NCBI RefSeq assembly: GCF_000218235.1
Contig: NZ_GL945017.1
Coordinates: 585,297 to 649,296, forward strand
DNA from: Hallella multisaccharivorax DSM 17128
GTDB lineage: Bacteria; Bacteroidota; Bacteroidia; Bacteroidales; Bacteroidaceae
DNA: 64,000 nucleotides
Direction of reading: 5' to 3'
A program made the translations under genes and the position numbers. This document shows, piece after piece, positions 54,819 to 63,311 of this stretch (position 1 is the stretch's first letter; each line of letters opens with the position of its first letter). The notes under the pieces were generated by a model. It worked only from the letters and a program-made list of their open reading frames with translations. It made no database searches and was not told where the DNA came from.

Positions 54819-56026
54819 ATGGACAACAACGAAATTGATTACAAGAGAGCTGCGGACCAGCTTCGTAAGGGAGAACCATTATTTGGTAAGGATGGTGCTT
54901 TGGCACCAATGTTGGAGCGCATATTGAATGCCGCTCTTGAGGGTGAGATGGACGCTCACCTGCGTGAAGAATCCCGTGAGAGCGGCAACCGCCGCAACGG
55001 TAAGATGCCCAAGACCGTTCAGACTCAGTATGGCGAGGTGACCGTTGAAACTCCCCGTGACCGTAACGGCAGCTTTGATCCTCAGACCGTGCGTAAGCGT
55101 GAGACGATACTTGCCGAGGGCATGGCAGACCAGATTATCGGCATGTATGCCTTTGGCACGAGTACACGGGAAATCAGCCGTTACTTTGAGCGGGAGTTCA
55201 ATACCAGGCTGTCGGCCGAGACCATCAGCGCGATAACTGACCGTGTCCTTCCTGAGATTAAGGAGTGGAAGTCGCGCTCATTGGAGTCGGTCTATGCTAT
55301 TTGCTGGCTTGATGCCATCCACTACAAGGTGAAAGACGACAGTGGGCGTGCCGTTACCCGTGCCATCTACAATGTACTGGGTATCAACAAGGACGGGCAT
55401 AAGGAACTGCTCGGTATGTACGTAGCCAAGAGCGAGGGGGCAAACTTCTGGCTGGAGGTGCTTACGGACTTGCAGAACCGCGGTGTGGAAGACATTATGA
55501 TATGCTGCGTGGATGGCCTGAAAAGGCTTCCCGGATGCTATTCGGAGCGTCTTTCCCAATACGGCCGTGCAGCTCTGCATCGTCCATCAGATACGCAACT
55601 CCATCAAATATGTGGGCAAGCAGGCATCAGAAGGAGTTTCTGAGGGACCTGGAGCTGGTCTATGGCGCTGTCAGCAAGGAGGCAGCCGAGACCGAGCTCG
55701 ACAAGCTTGATGCCAAATGGGGCGGACAGTATCCCATCGTCATCAAATCGTAGCGTGACAACTGGAAGCGAATGACGGAGTTCTTCCAATACACCAAGGA
55801 AATCCGCCGGCTCATCTATACCACGAACACCGTTGAAGGATACCACCGCCAGATACGAAAGGTTACCAAGAACAAGGGAGTATTCCCCTGTGATACAGCC
55901 CTGGAGAAACTCGTCTATCTGGCTTACCGGAACATCAGCCGGAAGTGGACTATGCCACTTGCAAACTGGGCGCTCATCTCACAACAATTAGCAATTAAAT
56001 TTGGAGAACGTTCTGAAATTATGTAA
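54819..56026 (+). pseudogene. IS256-family transposase, three lesions
   Basis: Mutator-like transposase: RNGKMPKTVQTQYGEVTVETPRDR, the DDE aspartates in CWLDAIHYKV and CCVDGLK, and the glutamate in IYTTNTVEGYHRQIRK. Lesions: a one-base shift in an A-run at about 55516 (DGLK then GFPDAIRSVFPNT in the next frame), a second shift near 55618, and a TAG at 55751-55753 where IS256 proteins have tryptophan. Full length would be about 400 residues. Not functional in cis. Confidence 0.9.
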
Positions 56027-56040
56027 CTTTACCTCGGAAG

Positions 56041-56095
56041 AAGACTCCTCATCTGGAAAACACGATTATAAATCGTGTCTCCCATCTGAGGTTAA
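56041..56095. other. Strong hairpin inside the right end of the IS256 element
   Basis: ACACGATT / AATCGTGT form a perfect 8-bp stem with loop ATA, flanked by partly matching CCTCATCTGG and CCCATCTGAGG. It follows the transposase stop and may protect or end its transcript. Confidence 0.45.
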
Positions 56096-56284
56096 AGATA
56101 TAAAGAATACAACCTTGACACAGTTCGATTTACACTACCCAGATTCTGCTTCAGACGAGTCCCAATGGTTATCACCGATAAGCATAGACAGACCTTTCAT
56201 GATTGCAAGGTTAGTGTTTTTTCCACCATCTTATATTATTATATCTTTTATTTTTAAGTTTAAAATAAAGATGGTAGGATGATA

Positions 56285-56600
56285 ATAGTCTGTGGATATG
56301 TTGATAGTAAATGTGATAAATATTTGGTAGTTTGGATATTAACTTTATAAGCTGTTATCTCTACATATGCTTGTTATATTAATCCACCTTATATCAGTAA
56401 GTTTTCACGTTATCAACAAAATATGTGTATTGTGGATAAGAAAGAGTTTGATAACTTTTGTAGTCGAAATACTGTTGAAAACACTTTGTTAAAGCTTTTA
56501 CAACCTTATGGATATCCTTTTGCTGAAAGTAAAAGCAATAATGCTGTTGAAACCGCAACAGTTTTCCACAGCATTATCTACAGGGTTATCCACACAATGA
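56285..56600. other. DnaA-box cluster, candidate replication origin
   Basis: Two perfect DnaA boxes: TGTGGATAA (56431-56439) and TTATCCACA (56586-56594). One-mismatch or near boxes: TGTGGATAT (56291), TGTTGATAG (56299), TTATCAACA (56410), TTTTCCACA (56562), TTATCTACA (56574). The region is AT-rich, and just left (56213-56280) an A/T tract sits inside an inverted repeat (CCACCATCTT ... AAGATGGTAGG). No convincing gene lies in 56136-56675; a 68-codon frame (56423) is overlaid by the boxes. This is the expected anatomy of oriC, though a DnaA-titration site is possible. Confidence 0.6.
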
Positions 56601-56675
56601 ATGATAAGGTTAGAATGATTTCCCTATAAGCACACGGAAAAAAATATATTCCAGCGCTTATCACCTCGCCTATTA

Positions 56676-57719
56676 CTATAAGTTTTTCTCTATCCGCTCT
56701 ACAATCATCGCAGGTGTGATATTGTAGAGGCAGGCGTAGTCGCCTCTTCGGCATGGCTTGTTACCGAAGATGGAGCAAGGCCGGCAAGGTAAAGACACCT
56801 GCACGACATTTTCTTCTTTTTGTTTCCATCCCATGAAACCAGCATAGGGATGCGTGGCACCCCAGATGCTTACCACGGGTGTGTTGACGAGCGAGGCAAG
56901 GTGCATGTTGGCAGAATCCATGCTTACCATGACATCAAGATGACTCATAAGGATGAGCTCTTCATAGAGATTGTTGAGATAGTTACCGACAATTGTACAG
57001 TTCTTACTGTTTGAAACTAGCTCAGCCAATCGGTACCTCTCATTTTTTCCCCCGAAGAGGAAGATGCGAGCCGATGGATGCTTCTTGATAATGAGATCTA
57101 TCACATCTTTCATTTTGTAAAGAGGGTAGGCCTTCCCTTCATGCGCTGCAAACGGTGCAATGCCTATCCACTGCTGGAAATCCTTCTTCTCACCTATGTC
57201 GGAAGGAAGCTCTCTCAATGGGCCTTGCCCATTGGGAAAGATAGACTTAAAATCGAGATGATGGATAGGATAGCCTAAGGCGGCAAATACCTCTTTATAA
57301 TTGTCGAAAGAAGTTGGAATGGGTGCTAACACCTTGTTTCTCTTTGCCGTAAGCTTTAGCCTCAGGTCATGATGCTTGTTGATATGCGCCACATGGTTCT
57401 GGTCGAAGTTGAACCGCATGCGGAGATAACTCGATCGCAGCACATTGTGAAGGTCAGCCACTGCCGTGAAATGCTTGGCCGCAAGACGACGGTATAATTT
57501 ATTCAGCCCCTTGATGCCTTTATATTCTTCTTTGATGTCTGACTCCATGAAGCTGACATTAGGAGCTAAATCCTCAAAGAGCGGGCGTGCAAAAGACTGC
57601 GAGAGCATGGTGATACGCAGTGTAGGATACTCTTTTGCAAGTCCGTACACGATCGGCACCGTCATGGCTACGTCGCCCAAGGCTGAGAAGCGAATGATGA
57701 GGATGTGATCAGTTTTCAC
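56676..57719 (-). CDS. Glycosyltransferase family 9 (heptosyltransferase-like)
   Basis: 347 residues. ILIIRFSALGDVAMTVPIVYGL at the N-terminus and VSIWGATHPYAGF with PCSIFGNKPC at the C-terminus are GT9 marks, the family of WaaC/WaaF that add core heptose to LPS. MVSMDSANMHLASL is the usual donor-site segment. It overlaps the DUF4254 gene stop by 4 bp and is cotranscribed with it. In Bacteroidales these genes often sit together. Confidence 0.9.
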   Translation of the reverse strand: MKTDHILIIRFSALGDVAMTVPIVYGLAKEYPTLRITMLSQSFARPLFEDLAPNVSFMESDIKEEYKGIKGLNKLYRRLAAKHFTAVADLHNVLRSSYLRMRFNFDQNHVAHINKHHDLRLKLTAKRNKVLAPIPTSFDNYKEVFAALGYPIHHLDFKSIFPNGQGPLRELPSDIGEKKDFQQWIGIAPFAAHEGKAYPLYKMKDVIDLIIKKHPSARIFLFGGKNERYRLAELVSNSKNCTIVGNYLNNLYEELILMSHLDVMVSMDSANMHLASLVNTPVVSIWGATHPYAGFMGWKQKEENVVQVSLPCRPCSIFGNKPCRRGDYACLYNITPAMIVERIEKNL

Positions 57720-58321
57720 TTCTTTTTGTAGAGTATAGGGTTGGTACTCGGGTCGTTGTACATCTTCATCTGCCGATATACCTTCATATATTTCTTTCCT
57801 TCGCCGATATCGTCGAGCAGTTGGTCAATGGCAGTAGAGAGGTCTTTCTGCTGCTCCAAGAGTACGCTGAGCTTGCCCTTACACAGTTTTCGGTGGTCGG
57901 GTGTAGCGTCTTCGCGGTTGGCCTGCTCCTGCATATGGTAAATTTTGAGTGCAAGGATAGAGAGTCGGTCCACAGCCCAAGCAGGGCTCTCCGTGTTAAG
58001 TCGTGCGTCAGGTAAAGGTGTCACATCAGAGAAATACTGGCGAAACCACGAGTCGATCTGTTCCACAAGATCGGTGCGATCCTGATTGGAGCGGTCTATG
58101 CGGTGCTTGAGCTGCATGCCTTCCTGTGGATTAATATGCGGGTCACGGATGATATCCTCCATGTGCCACTGCACGCTGTCAATCCAGCATTTCAAGTACA
58201 GGCGGTTTTCTATCGTGTCATGTCCATAAGGGTTGCTGATGGGCGTGTCGATATCGTCCTTCACGTGGTAATCCTCAATTGCTTTATTGAAGATTTCATT
58301 GCATTTCTGTGTAAATGACAT
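57716..58321 (-). CDS. DUF4254-domain protein
   Basis: 201 residues. NPYGHDTIENRLYLKCWIDSVQWHMEDIIRDP and LKHRIDRSNQDRTDLVEQID match DUF4254 as I know it, an all-helical protein of unknown function found next to GT9 genes in Bacteroidetes. It is upstream of and overlaps the GT9 gene, so a role in the same glycan pathway is inferred. Confidence 0.85.
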   Translation of the reverse strand: MSFTQKCNEIFNKAIEDYHVKDDIDTPISNPYGHDTIENRLYLKCWIDSVQWHMEDIIRDPHINPQEGMQLKHRIDRSNQDRTDLVEQIDSWFRQYFSDVTPLPDARLNTESPAWAVDRLSILALKIYHMQEQANREDATPDHRKLCKGKLSVLLEQQKDLSTAIDQLLDDIGEGKKYMKVYRQMKMYNDPSTNPILYKKK

Positions 58322-58508
58322 ATTATATGTGCTGTGAATTAAAATAGCTGTCTTTAGATTACATGCAAAATTAATAACTTATTTTGAACTTACCAACCTA
58401 AATCCCATAAAAAACAGGTTGACGGTGATATATATCGATTATAAAAGGCAGAAAAATGCACAACATACTACTTGTTGTGCAGTTAAAAGTCACTTTTTCA
58501 ACATTTTA

Positions 58509-58540
58509 TTTGCGTAATTGACAAAAAGTTATTTACTTTG
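58509..58540 (+). promoter_or_regulatory. acpP promoter
   Basis: TTTG (58509-58512), about 20 bp, TTACTTTG (one mismatch from TAnnTTTG, 58533-58540). It lies about 55 bp before the acpP start. Confidence 0.6.
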
Positions 58541-58595
58541 CACACGTTTTTGAGAAAAAATATATTTCATTAATAATAACGTAACGATTACAATT

Positions 58596-58832
58596 ATGTC
58601 AGACATTGAATCAAAGGTAAAGGCAATTATCGTGGATAAACTTGGTGTGGATGAGGCTGACGTGAAGCCTGAGGCAAGTTTCACTAACGATCTCGGTGCA
58701 GACTCTCTTGACACAGTGGAGCTCATCATGGAGTTCGAGAAAGAGTTTGGTATCTCTATCCCCGACGACAAGGCTGAGACCATTCAGACAGTCCAGGATG
58801 CCATCAACTACATCAAGGAGAACGCTAAATAA
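58596..58832 (+). CDS. acpP: Acyl carrier protein
   Basis: 78 residues. [20 protein letters not shown] holds Ser37, where the phosphopantetheine arm is attached; [19 protein letters not shown] is the usual end. It carries growing acyl chains in fatty acid synthesis. Followed by fabF, the normal order, with a terminator-like hairpin in between. Confidence 0.98.
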   Translation: MSDIESKVKAIIVDKLGVDEADVKPEASFTNDLGADSLDTVELIMEFEKEFGISIPDDKAETIQTVQDAINYIKENAK

Positions 58833-58852
58833 ATAACTTTGGCGTCATGCCC

Positions 58853-58885
58853 AGCGTTTAATGATAGCCATTAAACGCTTTTTTT
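58853..58885 (+). terminator. Terminator/attenuator between acpP and fabF
   Basis: A perfect 11-bp stem (AGCGTTTAATG / CATTAAACGCT), 5-nt loop, followed by a seven-T run. Read-through is needed for fabF, whose start is 24 bp past the T-run, so this may set the ACP:FabF ratio. Confidence 0.88.
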
Positions 58886-58908
58886 GTATTAACAAAAGGT
58901 TTTACCAA

Positions 58909-60171
58909 ATGGAAATGAACAGAGTAGTAGTAACAGGACTTGGTGCCCTTACACCGCTGGGAAACACAGTCAATGAGACTTGGAAGAACATCTTAGCAGG
59001 CAAGAGCGGTGCAGCTCCTATTACGCTTTTTGACCCTTCCAAGTTCAAGACTCAGTTTGCGTGTGAGGTGAAGGACTTCAAGGCCGCCGATTATCTTGAC
59101 CATAAGGAAGCCCGCAAGATGGACCGTTGTACGCAACTCGGTATGGCAGCGGCCATTCAAGCCGTTGCTGACTCGAAGATGGATCTTGACACAGTAGACA
59201 AGAACCGCATCGGTGTAGTCTATGGTATTGGCATCGGTGGCATCCAGACTTTCCAGGACGAGGTGATGTACTATGGTCAACACCGTGAAGAAGGCCCGAA
59301 GTTCAGCCCATTCTTTATCCCTAAGATGATTTCCGACATCACAGCCGGTCAGATCAGCATCCATTTTGGATTCCATGGTCCCAACTATGTGACGACAAGC
59401 GCCTGTGCTTCTTCTTCGCACGCTCTTGCCGATGCATTCAACCTGTTGCGTCTGGGTAAGGCGGATATCATCCTGGCCGGAGGAGCTGAGGCTGCCATCA
59501 CAGAGTGTGGCCTGGGTGGGTTCTGCTCTATGAAAGCCCTGTCCACCCGCAACGATGACCCTGAGCACGCCAGCCGTCCTTTCAGTGGCAGCCGCGATGG
59601 CTTCGTCATGGGCGAGGGTGCTGCCTGCCTCATTTTAGAGACCTTAGAGCACGCTAAAAAGCGCGGAGCACACATCTACGCCGAAATGGCAGGTGAAGGC
59701 ATGAGTGCCGACGCTTACCACATCACCGCATCTCATCCTGAAGGTCTTGGAGCCAAGCTCGTCATGGAGGCTGCTTTGGAGGATGCCAAATTGAAGACTT
59801 CAGACATTGACTACATCAACGTTCATGGCACGTCTACGCATGTAGGCGATCTGTCAGAGGCCAAGGCCATTAAAGAGCTCTTTGGCGACGATGCCTACAA
59901 GCTTAACATCTCTTCCACCAAGTCGATGACAGGCCATATGCTTGGTGCTGCAGGCGCTGCGGAAGCCATGTTCAGCGTTCTGAGTATCGTCAACGGCATC
60001 GTGCCGCCAACCATTAATCACAAGGCTGGTGATGATGATCCCGATCTCGACTACAAACTGAACTTCACGTTCAACGAGCCACAGAAACGGGAGGTGCGTG
60101 CTGCGCTCTCCAACACGTTTGGCTTTGGTGGTCACAACGCTTGTGTTATCTTTAAGAGATATGCTGAATAA
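58909..60171 (+). CDS. fabF: 3-oxoacyl-ACP synthase II
   Basis: 420 residues from MEMNRVVVTGLGALTPLG (the frame opens at 58861 but only in the terminator hairpin). Thiolase fold with catalytic Cys in TTSACASSSHAL, His in NVHGTSTHVGD and His in TGHMLGAAGAAE. It condenses malonyl-ACP with acyl-ACP to lengthen fatty acids. Length is standard. rnc begins 4 bp after its stop. Confidence 0.97.
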   Translation: MEMNRVVVTGLGALTPLGNTVNETWKNILAGKSGAAPITLFDPSKFKTQFACEVKDFKAADYLDHKEARKMDRCTQLGMAAAIQAVADSKMDLDTVDKNRIGVVYGIGIGGIQTFQDEVMYYGQHREEGPKFSPFFIPKMISDITAGQISIHFGFHGPNYVTTSACASSSHALADAFNLLRLGKADIILAGGAEAAITECGLGGFCSMKALSTRNDDPEHASRPFSGSRDGFVMGEGAACLILETLEHAKKRGAHIYAEMAGEGMSADAYHITASHPEGLGAKLVMEAALEDAKLKTSDIDYINVHGTSTHVGDLSEAKAIKELFGDDAYKLNISSTKSMTGHMLGAAGAAEAMFSVLSIVNGIVPPTINHKAGDDDPDLDYKLNFTFNEPQKREVRAALSNTFGFGGHNACVIFKRYAE

Positions 60172-60175
60172 CTTT

Positions 60176-61207
60176 ATGTTAGTCAACATAATAGACAGAG
60201 TAAGGCTCCTTTTCCAAAAGGATAAGGAGCTTTATGCTTCCTTGTATTCCATTATCGGCTTCTATCCCCACAACATCACTTATTATAAGACAGCATTGCT
60301 GCACAAGAGCATCCGCCACCGTAATAATAAGGGCAAGCCCATCAATAATGAGCGCCTGGAGTTTTTGGGGGATGCCGTGCTCGATTGTGCTGTGGGCGAC
60401 ATCGTCTATCGCCATTTTCCCGGTAAGCGTGAGGGTTTCCTTACCAACACACGTTCCAAGCTCGTTCAGCGTGAGACGCTCAACAAGCTCGCCAAGGAAA
60501 TGGGTATCTGTGACCTTATTCTTTCCAGCGGGCGTTCCAATACGCACAACAGCTACCTCGGCGGCAATGCGTTTGAGGCACTCGTAGGCGCATTGTATCT
60601 CGACCGTGGCTACAACGCCTGCATGACCTTCATCCAGAAGCGTATCTTGGCACAGATGATCAATATCGACAAGGTGGCTTACAGAGAGGTTAACTTCAAG
60701 TCGAAACTCATTGAATGGACGCAGAAGAACAAGGTGAAGCTCGAGTTCAGGCTCATCAAGGGCGGCAAGGATAAGGACGGCAATCCGGTGTTCAGTTATC
60801 AGGTGCTCCTTGAAAGTGTCTGTGGCTGCAGTGGCGACGGATTCTCCAAGAAAGAGAGCCAGCAAAAAGCCGCCAAAGATACGCTCGACAAACTCAAACG
60901 CGAGCCGCAGTTCATCGACGAGGTGTTCAAGGCGAAGGGTGAGCGCACAAAGATGGAAGAGGAACCGGTCAACGACATCCCCAACACCGACGAGAGCCAG
61001 ACTTTCATGAGAATCTCTGACACAGCAGTCTCCGACGATGTCAAGCATGAGACAGCCTTCCGTGAGCGCGTCTTCTCCGAGAAGGAAAGTGCCGCCAGCG
61101 AAGAGCGCGAAATGGTTATGGACATTGACAACGTATCCGACCATGACCGTGAGAACATCATTGCGACAGCCGAGAGAATAGCATTCGAGGAAGAACACGA
61201 AGAATAG
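60176..61207 (+). CDS. rnc: Ribonuclease III with acidic C-terminal tail
   Basis: 343 residues from MLVNIIDRVRLLF; a start at 60161 inside fabF is possible. The catalytic domain has NNERLEFLGDAVLD (the RNase III signature) and GNAFEALVGALYLDRG. The double-stranded RNA-binding domain (about 175-245) has YQVLLESVCGCSGDGFSKKESQQKAAKDTL. Beyond it is an unusual tail of about 85 residues, rich in Glu and Asp. Bacterial enzymes usually end near residue 230. It cleaves rRNA precursors and structured mRNAs. Confidence 0.95.
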   Translation: MLVNIIDRVRLLFQKDKELYASLYSIIGFYPHNITYYKTALLHKSIRHRNNKGKPINNERLEFLGDAVLDCAVGDIVYRHFPGKREGFLTNTRSKLVQRETLNKLAKEMGICDLILSSGRSNTHNSYLGGNAFEALVGALYLDRGYNACMTFIQKRILAQMINIDKVAYREVNFKSKLIEWTQKNKVKLEFRLIKGGKDKDGNPVFSYQVLLESVCGCSGDGFSKKESQQKAAKDTLDKLKREPQFIDEVFKAKGERTKMEEEPVNDIPNTDESQTFMRISDTAVSDDVKHETAFRERVFSEKESAASEEREMVMDIDNVSDHDRENIIATAERIAFEEEHEE

Positions 61208-61235
61208 GAGAGAATCCTTATAAACTTTGATATTC

Positions 61236-61271
61236 CCTCTAAGTCTCACTAAAGAGATTTAGAGGTTTTTT
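61236..61271 (+). terminator. Terminator after rnc
   Basis: A 12-bp stem with one wobble (CCTCTAAGTCTC / GAGATTTAGAGG), loop ACTAAA, followed by six T. Confidence 0.9.
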
Positions 61272-61416
61272 GGTTATCGTCATGTCTCACGATATGGAAT
61301 TTAGTTTCGCGTAGGTATCATCCCATCGTTCCATTTTAGTGATTGTAATGGATTTTATATATTATCCTGTAAAGCATTTAGTCAGCCAAATCTTTTCTGA
61401 GAAGTAGGTATCATAG

Positions 61417-61526
61417 CATGACCACGCTTTGGTCACATCATGACCACGTTTTGGTCACATCATGACCACGCTTTGGTCACATCATGACCACGCTTTGGTC
61501 ACATCATGACCACACTTTGGTCATAC
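61417..61526. repeat. Five 22-bp tandem repeats, each a TGACCA-TGGTCA palindrome
   Basis: The unit CATGACCACGCTTTGGTCACAT repeats five times with exact 22-bp period (starts 61417, 61439, 61461, 61483, 61505). Unit 2 has one change (GTTTT) and unit 5 has several. Each has 6-bp inverted arms around a 5-bp centre. There are no spacers, so it is not CRISPR. It lies about 250 bp upstream of the ECF sigma gene. Confidence 0.97.
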
Positions 61527-61613
61527 TATGACAAAAGATCTGTATTTTTGCAAGAAAAGGATGAACACACGGTCATCGTATTATTTTTTAATAGAAATGC
61601 AACGACATTTTTA

Positions 61614-61640
61614 TTGTAAAGACAAATAGCAGTAATTTTG
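61614..61640 (+). promoter_or_regulatory. Promoter of ECF sigma operon
   Basis: TTG near 61614, about 17-18 bp, TAATTTTG (61633-61640). A second -7-like TATTTTTG lies at 61543-61550, just past the repeat array. The sigma start is at 61782, so the leader is long (about 140 nt). Confidence 0.5.
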
Positions 61641-61781
61641 TCACTGATAACAGAAATAGAACAGTATGATGAGAATTTTTTAAAAAAGAGGTCCAAACAG
61701 CCTATTTGTCTTTTCCTTTTTTGCGTCTCTATTTATAGAAACGCAATCGAAACAGGTTTGAACTAAAAGCTAAAACACGCA

Positions 61782-62327
61782 ATGCAAGATACCGAACGGA
61801 GCGAGCTTTATCTCATTTCACACGGGAACGAAATGGCATTCGATGGATTCATGGAACGATATTCAGCGAAGATTTTCTACCATATCTTCGGAATACTCGG
61901 AGACTATGAGCTCAGCGAGGAACTTTCCAGTGACGTATTTCTCGAAGTGTGGCAGCACAGAAAGGAACTGCCCAAGATAGGTAACATCCTTGGCTGGATC
62001 AATACCATTGCCTTCAACAAGGCAGTGAGCGCACTGCGTAAGAAACGGAAGAAGCAGAACATATCCTTGGAAGAAGTCCCTGATTTCTATTTCCCTGAAT
62101 TGAAGTCGCCTATTGACGGTATCATCTCAGAAGAGGAATGTCGAAAACTCAACAAAGCCATAGATGCCCTGCCACCCCGATGTAAGCATATCTTCTTTCT
62201 TGCAAAAATAGAGGAAATGTCGTATGACGAAATATCACAACTGCTCCAGATCTCTAAGGCTACTGTCAACTATCATATATCCTTCGCCCTATCTGTTTTA
62301 AGGGAAAAACTCCGGAAGGCGATGTAG
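61782..62327 (+). CDS. ECF-type RNA polymerase sigma factor
   Basis: 181 residues. Region 2 (FMERYSAKIFYHIFGILGDYELSEELSSDVFLEVW) and region 4 (LNKAIDALPPRCKHIFFLAKIEEMSYDEISQLLQISKATVNYHI) are complete. It is the Bacteroidetes type that pairs with FecR anti-sigma factors, encoded next. It likely directs transcription of the following SusC gene when the outer-membrane receptor senses its substrate. Confidence 0.95.
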   Translation: MQDTERSELYLISHGNEMAFDGFMERYSAKIFYHIFGILGDYELSEELSSDVFLEVWQHRKELPKIGNILGWINTIAFNKAVSALRKKRKKQNISLEEVPDFYFPELKSPIDGIISEEECRKLNKAIDALPPRCKHIFFLAKIEEMSYDEISQLLQISKATVNYHISFALSVLREKLRKAM

Positions 62328-62348
62328 GAATCCTTCAAATACGAATAG

Positions 62349-63272
62349 ATGAACAACGATAATTTACATAACATCCGGTATGACGGATCTCAGGAAGATA
62401 TGAAACTCAGATTTCTTATAGAGCATTGTCTTCCCTCTGATATCGTCACTGACGAGATAAAGCTCCGCACGCACCGTAAGCGTATCGCCCGGTATCACCG
62501 TAAGGTGACGGTGTTGCTGTCTGCCGCAGCGAGTGTCGCTGTGATGATAGGAGTGATGCTGACTGCCGTTCTCACTTCTGAAAAATCTGAAAAAGATGTG
62601 GCATTGGTGCAGCGTACGGAGAAGAAGACTGTCGTAGCCAGTCTGGTGAAAGTATGTGTCCCTATAGGGCAGACAAAATCTATCATCTTGCCTGATGGTA
62701 CTAAGGTCATAGCCAACTCACGGACAACCTTGACTTATCCGAGTCTTTTTACCGGGAAGACACGTGAAATAGCTATCACGGGAGAGGCCTTCCTTGATGT
62801 GACGCACGATGCTGCCCGTCCCTTCGTGGTACATGGGAATGGTTTCAACCTCAAAGTCCTCGGTACGAAGTTCAATGTCAACACCTATGACAGCAGCAAC
62901 TCTTCGGTAGCCCTCTTGGACGGATCAGTAGAGGTAACGACACGGAGTGACGAGACGGTTCGCCTGAGTCCTGACCATCTCGTACGTATCAGAGACGGTT
63001 TCGTACGTGAACTCATACATGTTAATGCTGCCGACTATGTGTCATGGATGGATGGTGTACTTAACCTCAAGGGACAGACGATGGAGCAGATCGTATCTAC
63101 CCTGGAGGATTATTATGGTTTGAGTATTATCTGCTCACCCAATATCTCAGGCAAGCGCCTTTATGGTAAGTTACAGCTCAACGACAACTGGGAGAGAACG
63201 CTGACAAGCATCAGTTTCCTTTCTGATTCGCACTATGTTGTCAATGGCAATGTGGTGAAAATACGGAAATAA
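62349..63272 (+). CDS. FecR-family anti-sigma factor
   Basis: 307 residues. An N-terminal cytoplasmic part is followed by one membrane helix (VLLSAAASVAVMIGVMLTAVL, about 57-75). The periplasmic FecR domain follows (LPDGTKVIANSRTTLTYPSLF, AFLDVTHDAARPFVVHGNGFNLKVLGTKFNV, VALLDGSVEVTT). A C-terminal DUF4974-like domain ends it (GQTMEQIVSTLEDYYGLSI). It holds the ECF sigma and relays a signal from the STN domain of the receptor encoded next. Confidence 0.95.
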   Translation: MNNDNLHNIRYDGSQEDMKLRFLIEHCLPSDIVTDEIKLRTHRKRIARYHRKVTVLLSAAASVAVMIGVMLTAVLTSEKSEKDVALVQRTEKKTVVASLVKVCVPIGQTKSIILPDGTKVIANSRTTLTYPSLFTGKTREIAITGEAFLDVTHDAARPFVVHGNGFNLKVLGTKFNVNTYDSSNSSVALLDGSVEVTTRSDETVRLSPDHLVRIRDGFVRELIHVNAADYVSWMDGVLNLKGQTMEQIVSTLEDYYGLSIICSPNISGKRLYGKLQLNDNWERTLTSISFLSDSHYVVNGNVVKIRK

Positions 63273-63311
63273 AAACAACATTATATCATAATCATTTTAA
63301 ACTTAAGTAGT

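Larger units (their letters stand above)
54761..56135 (+). mobile_element. Degenerate IS256-family element with terminal inverted repeats
   Basis: Imperfect 22-bp terminal inverted repeats (GTGTAAAGTAAACTGTGTCAAG at 54761-54782; complement at 56114-56135, 19 of 22 matching) bound a 1375-bp element. Flanking octamers CACCGAGA / TACCCAGA agree at 6 of 8, possibly an eroded target duplication. The transposase inside is broken. Confidence 0.85.

Noticed and set aside
56423-56629. 68-codon gene in the DnaA-box region
   Set aside because: No ribosome site or homology; the sequence is better explained by overlapping DnaA boxes.
60179-61249. 356-codon minus-strand frame
   Set aside because: Antisense shadow of rnc; leucine/valine-rich nonsense without motifs.
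61417-61526. CRISPR array
   Set aside because: Repeats are directly adjacent with no unique spacers, and no cas genes are near.
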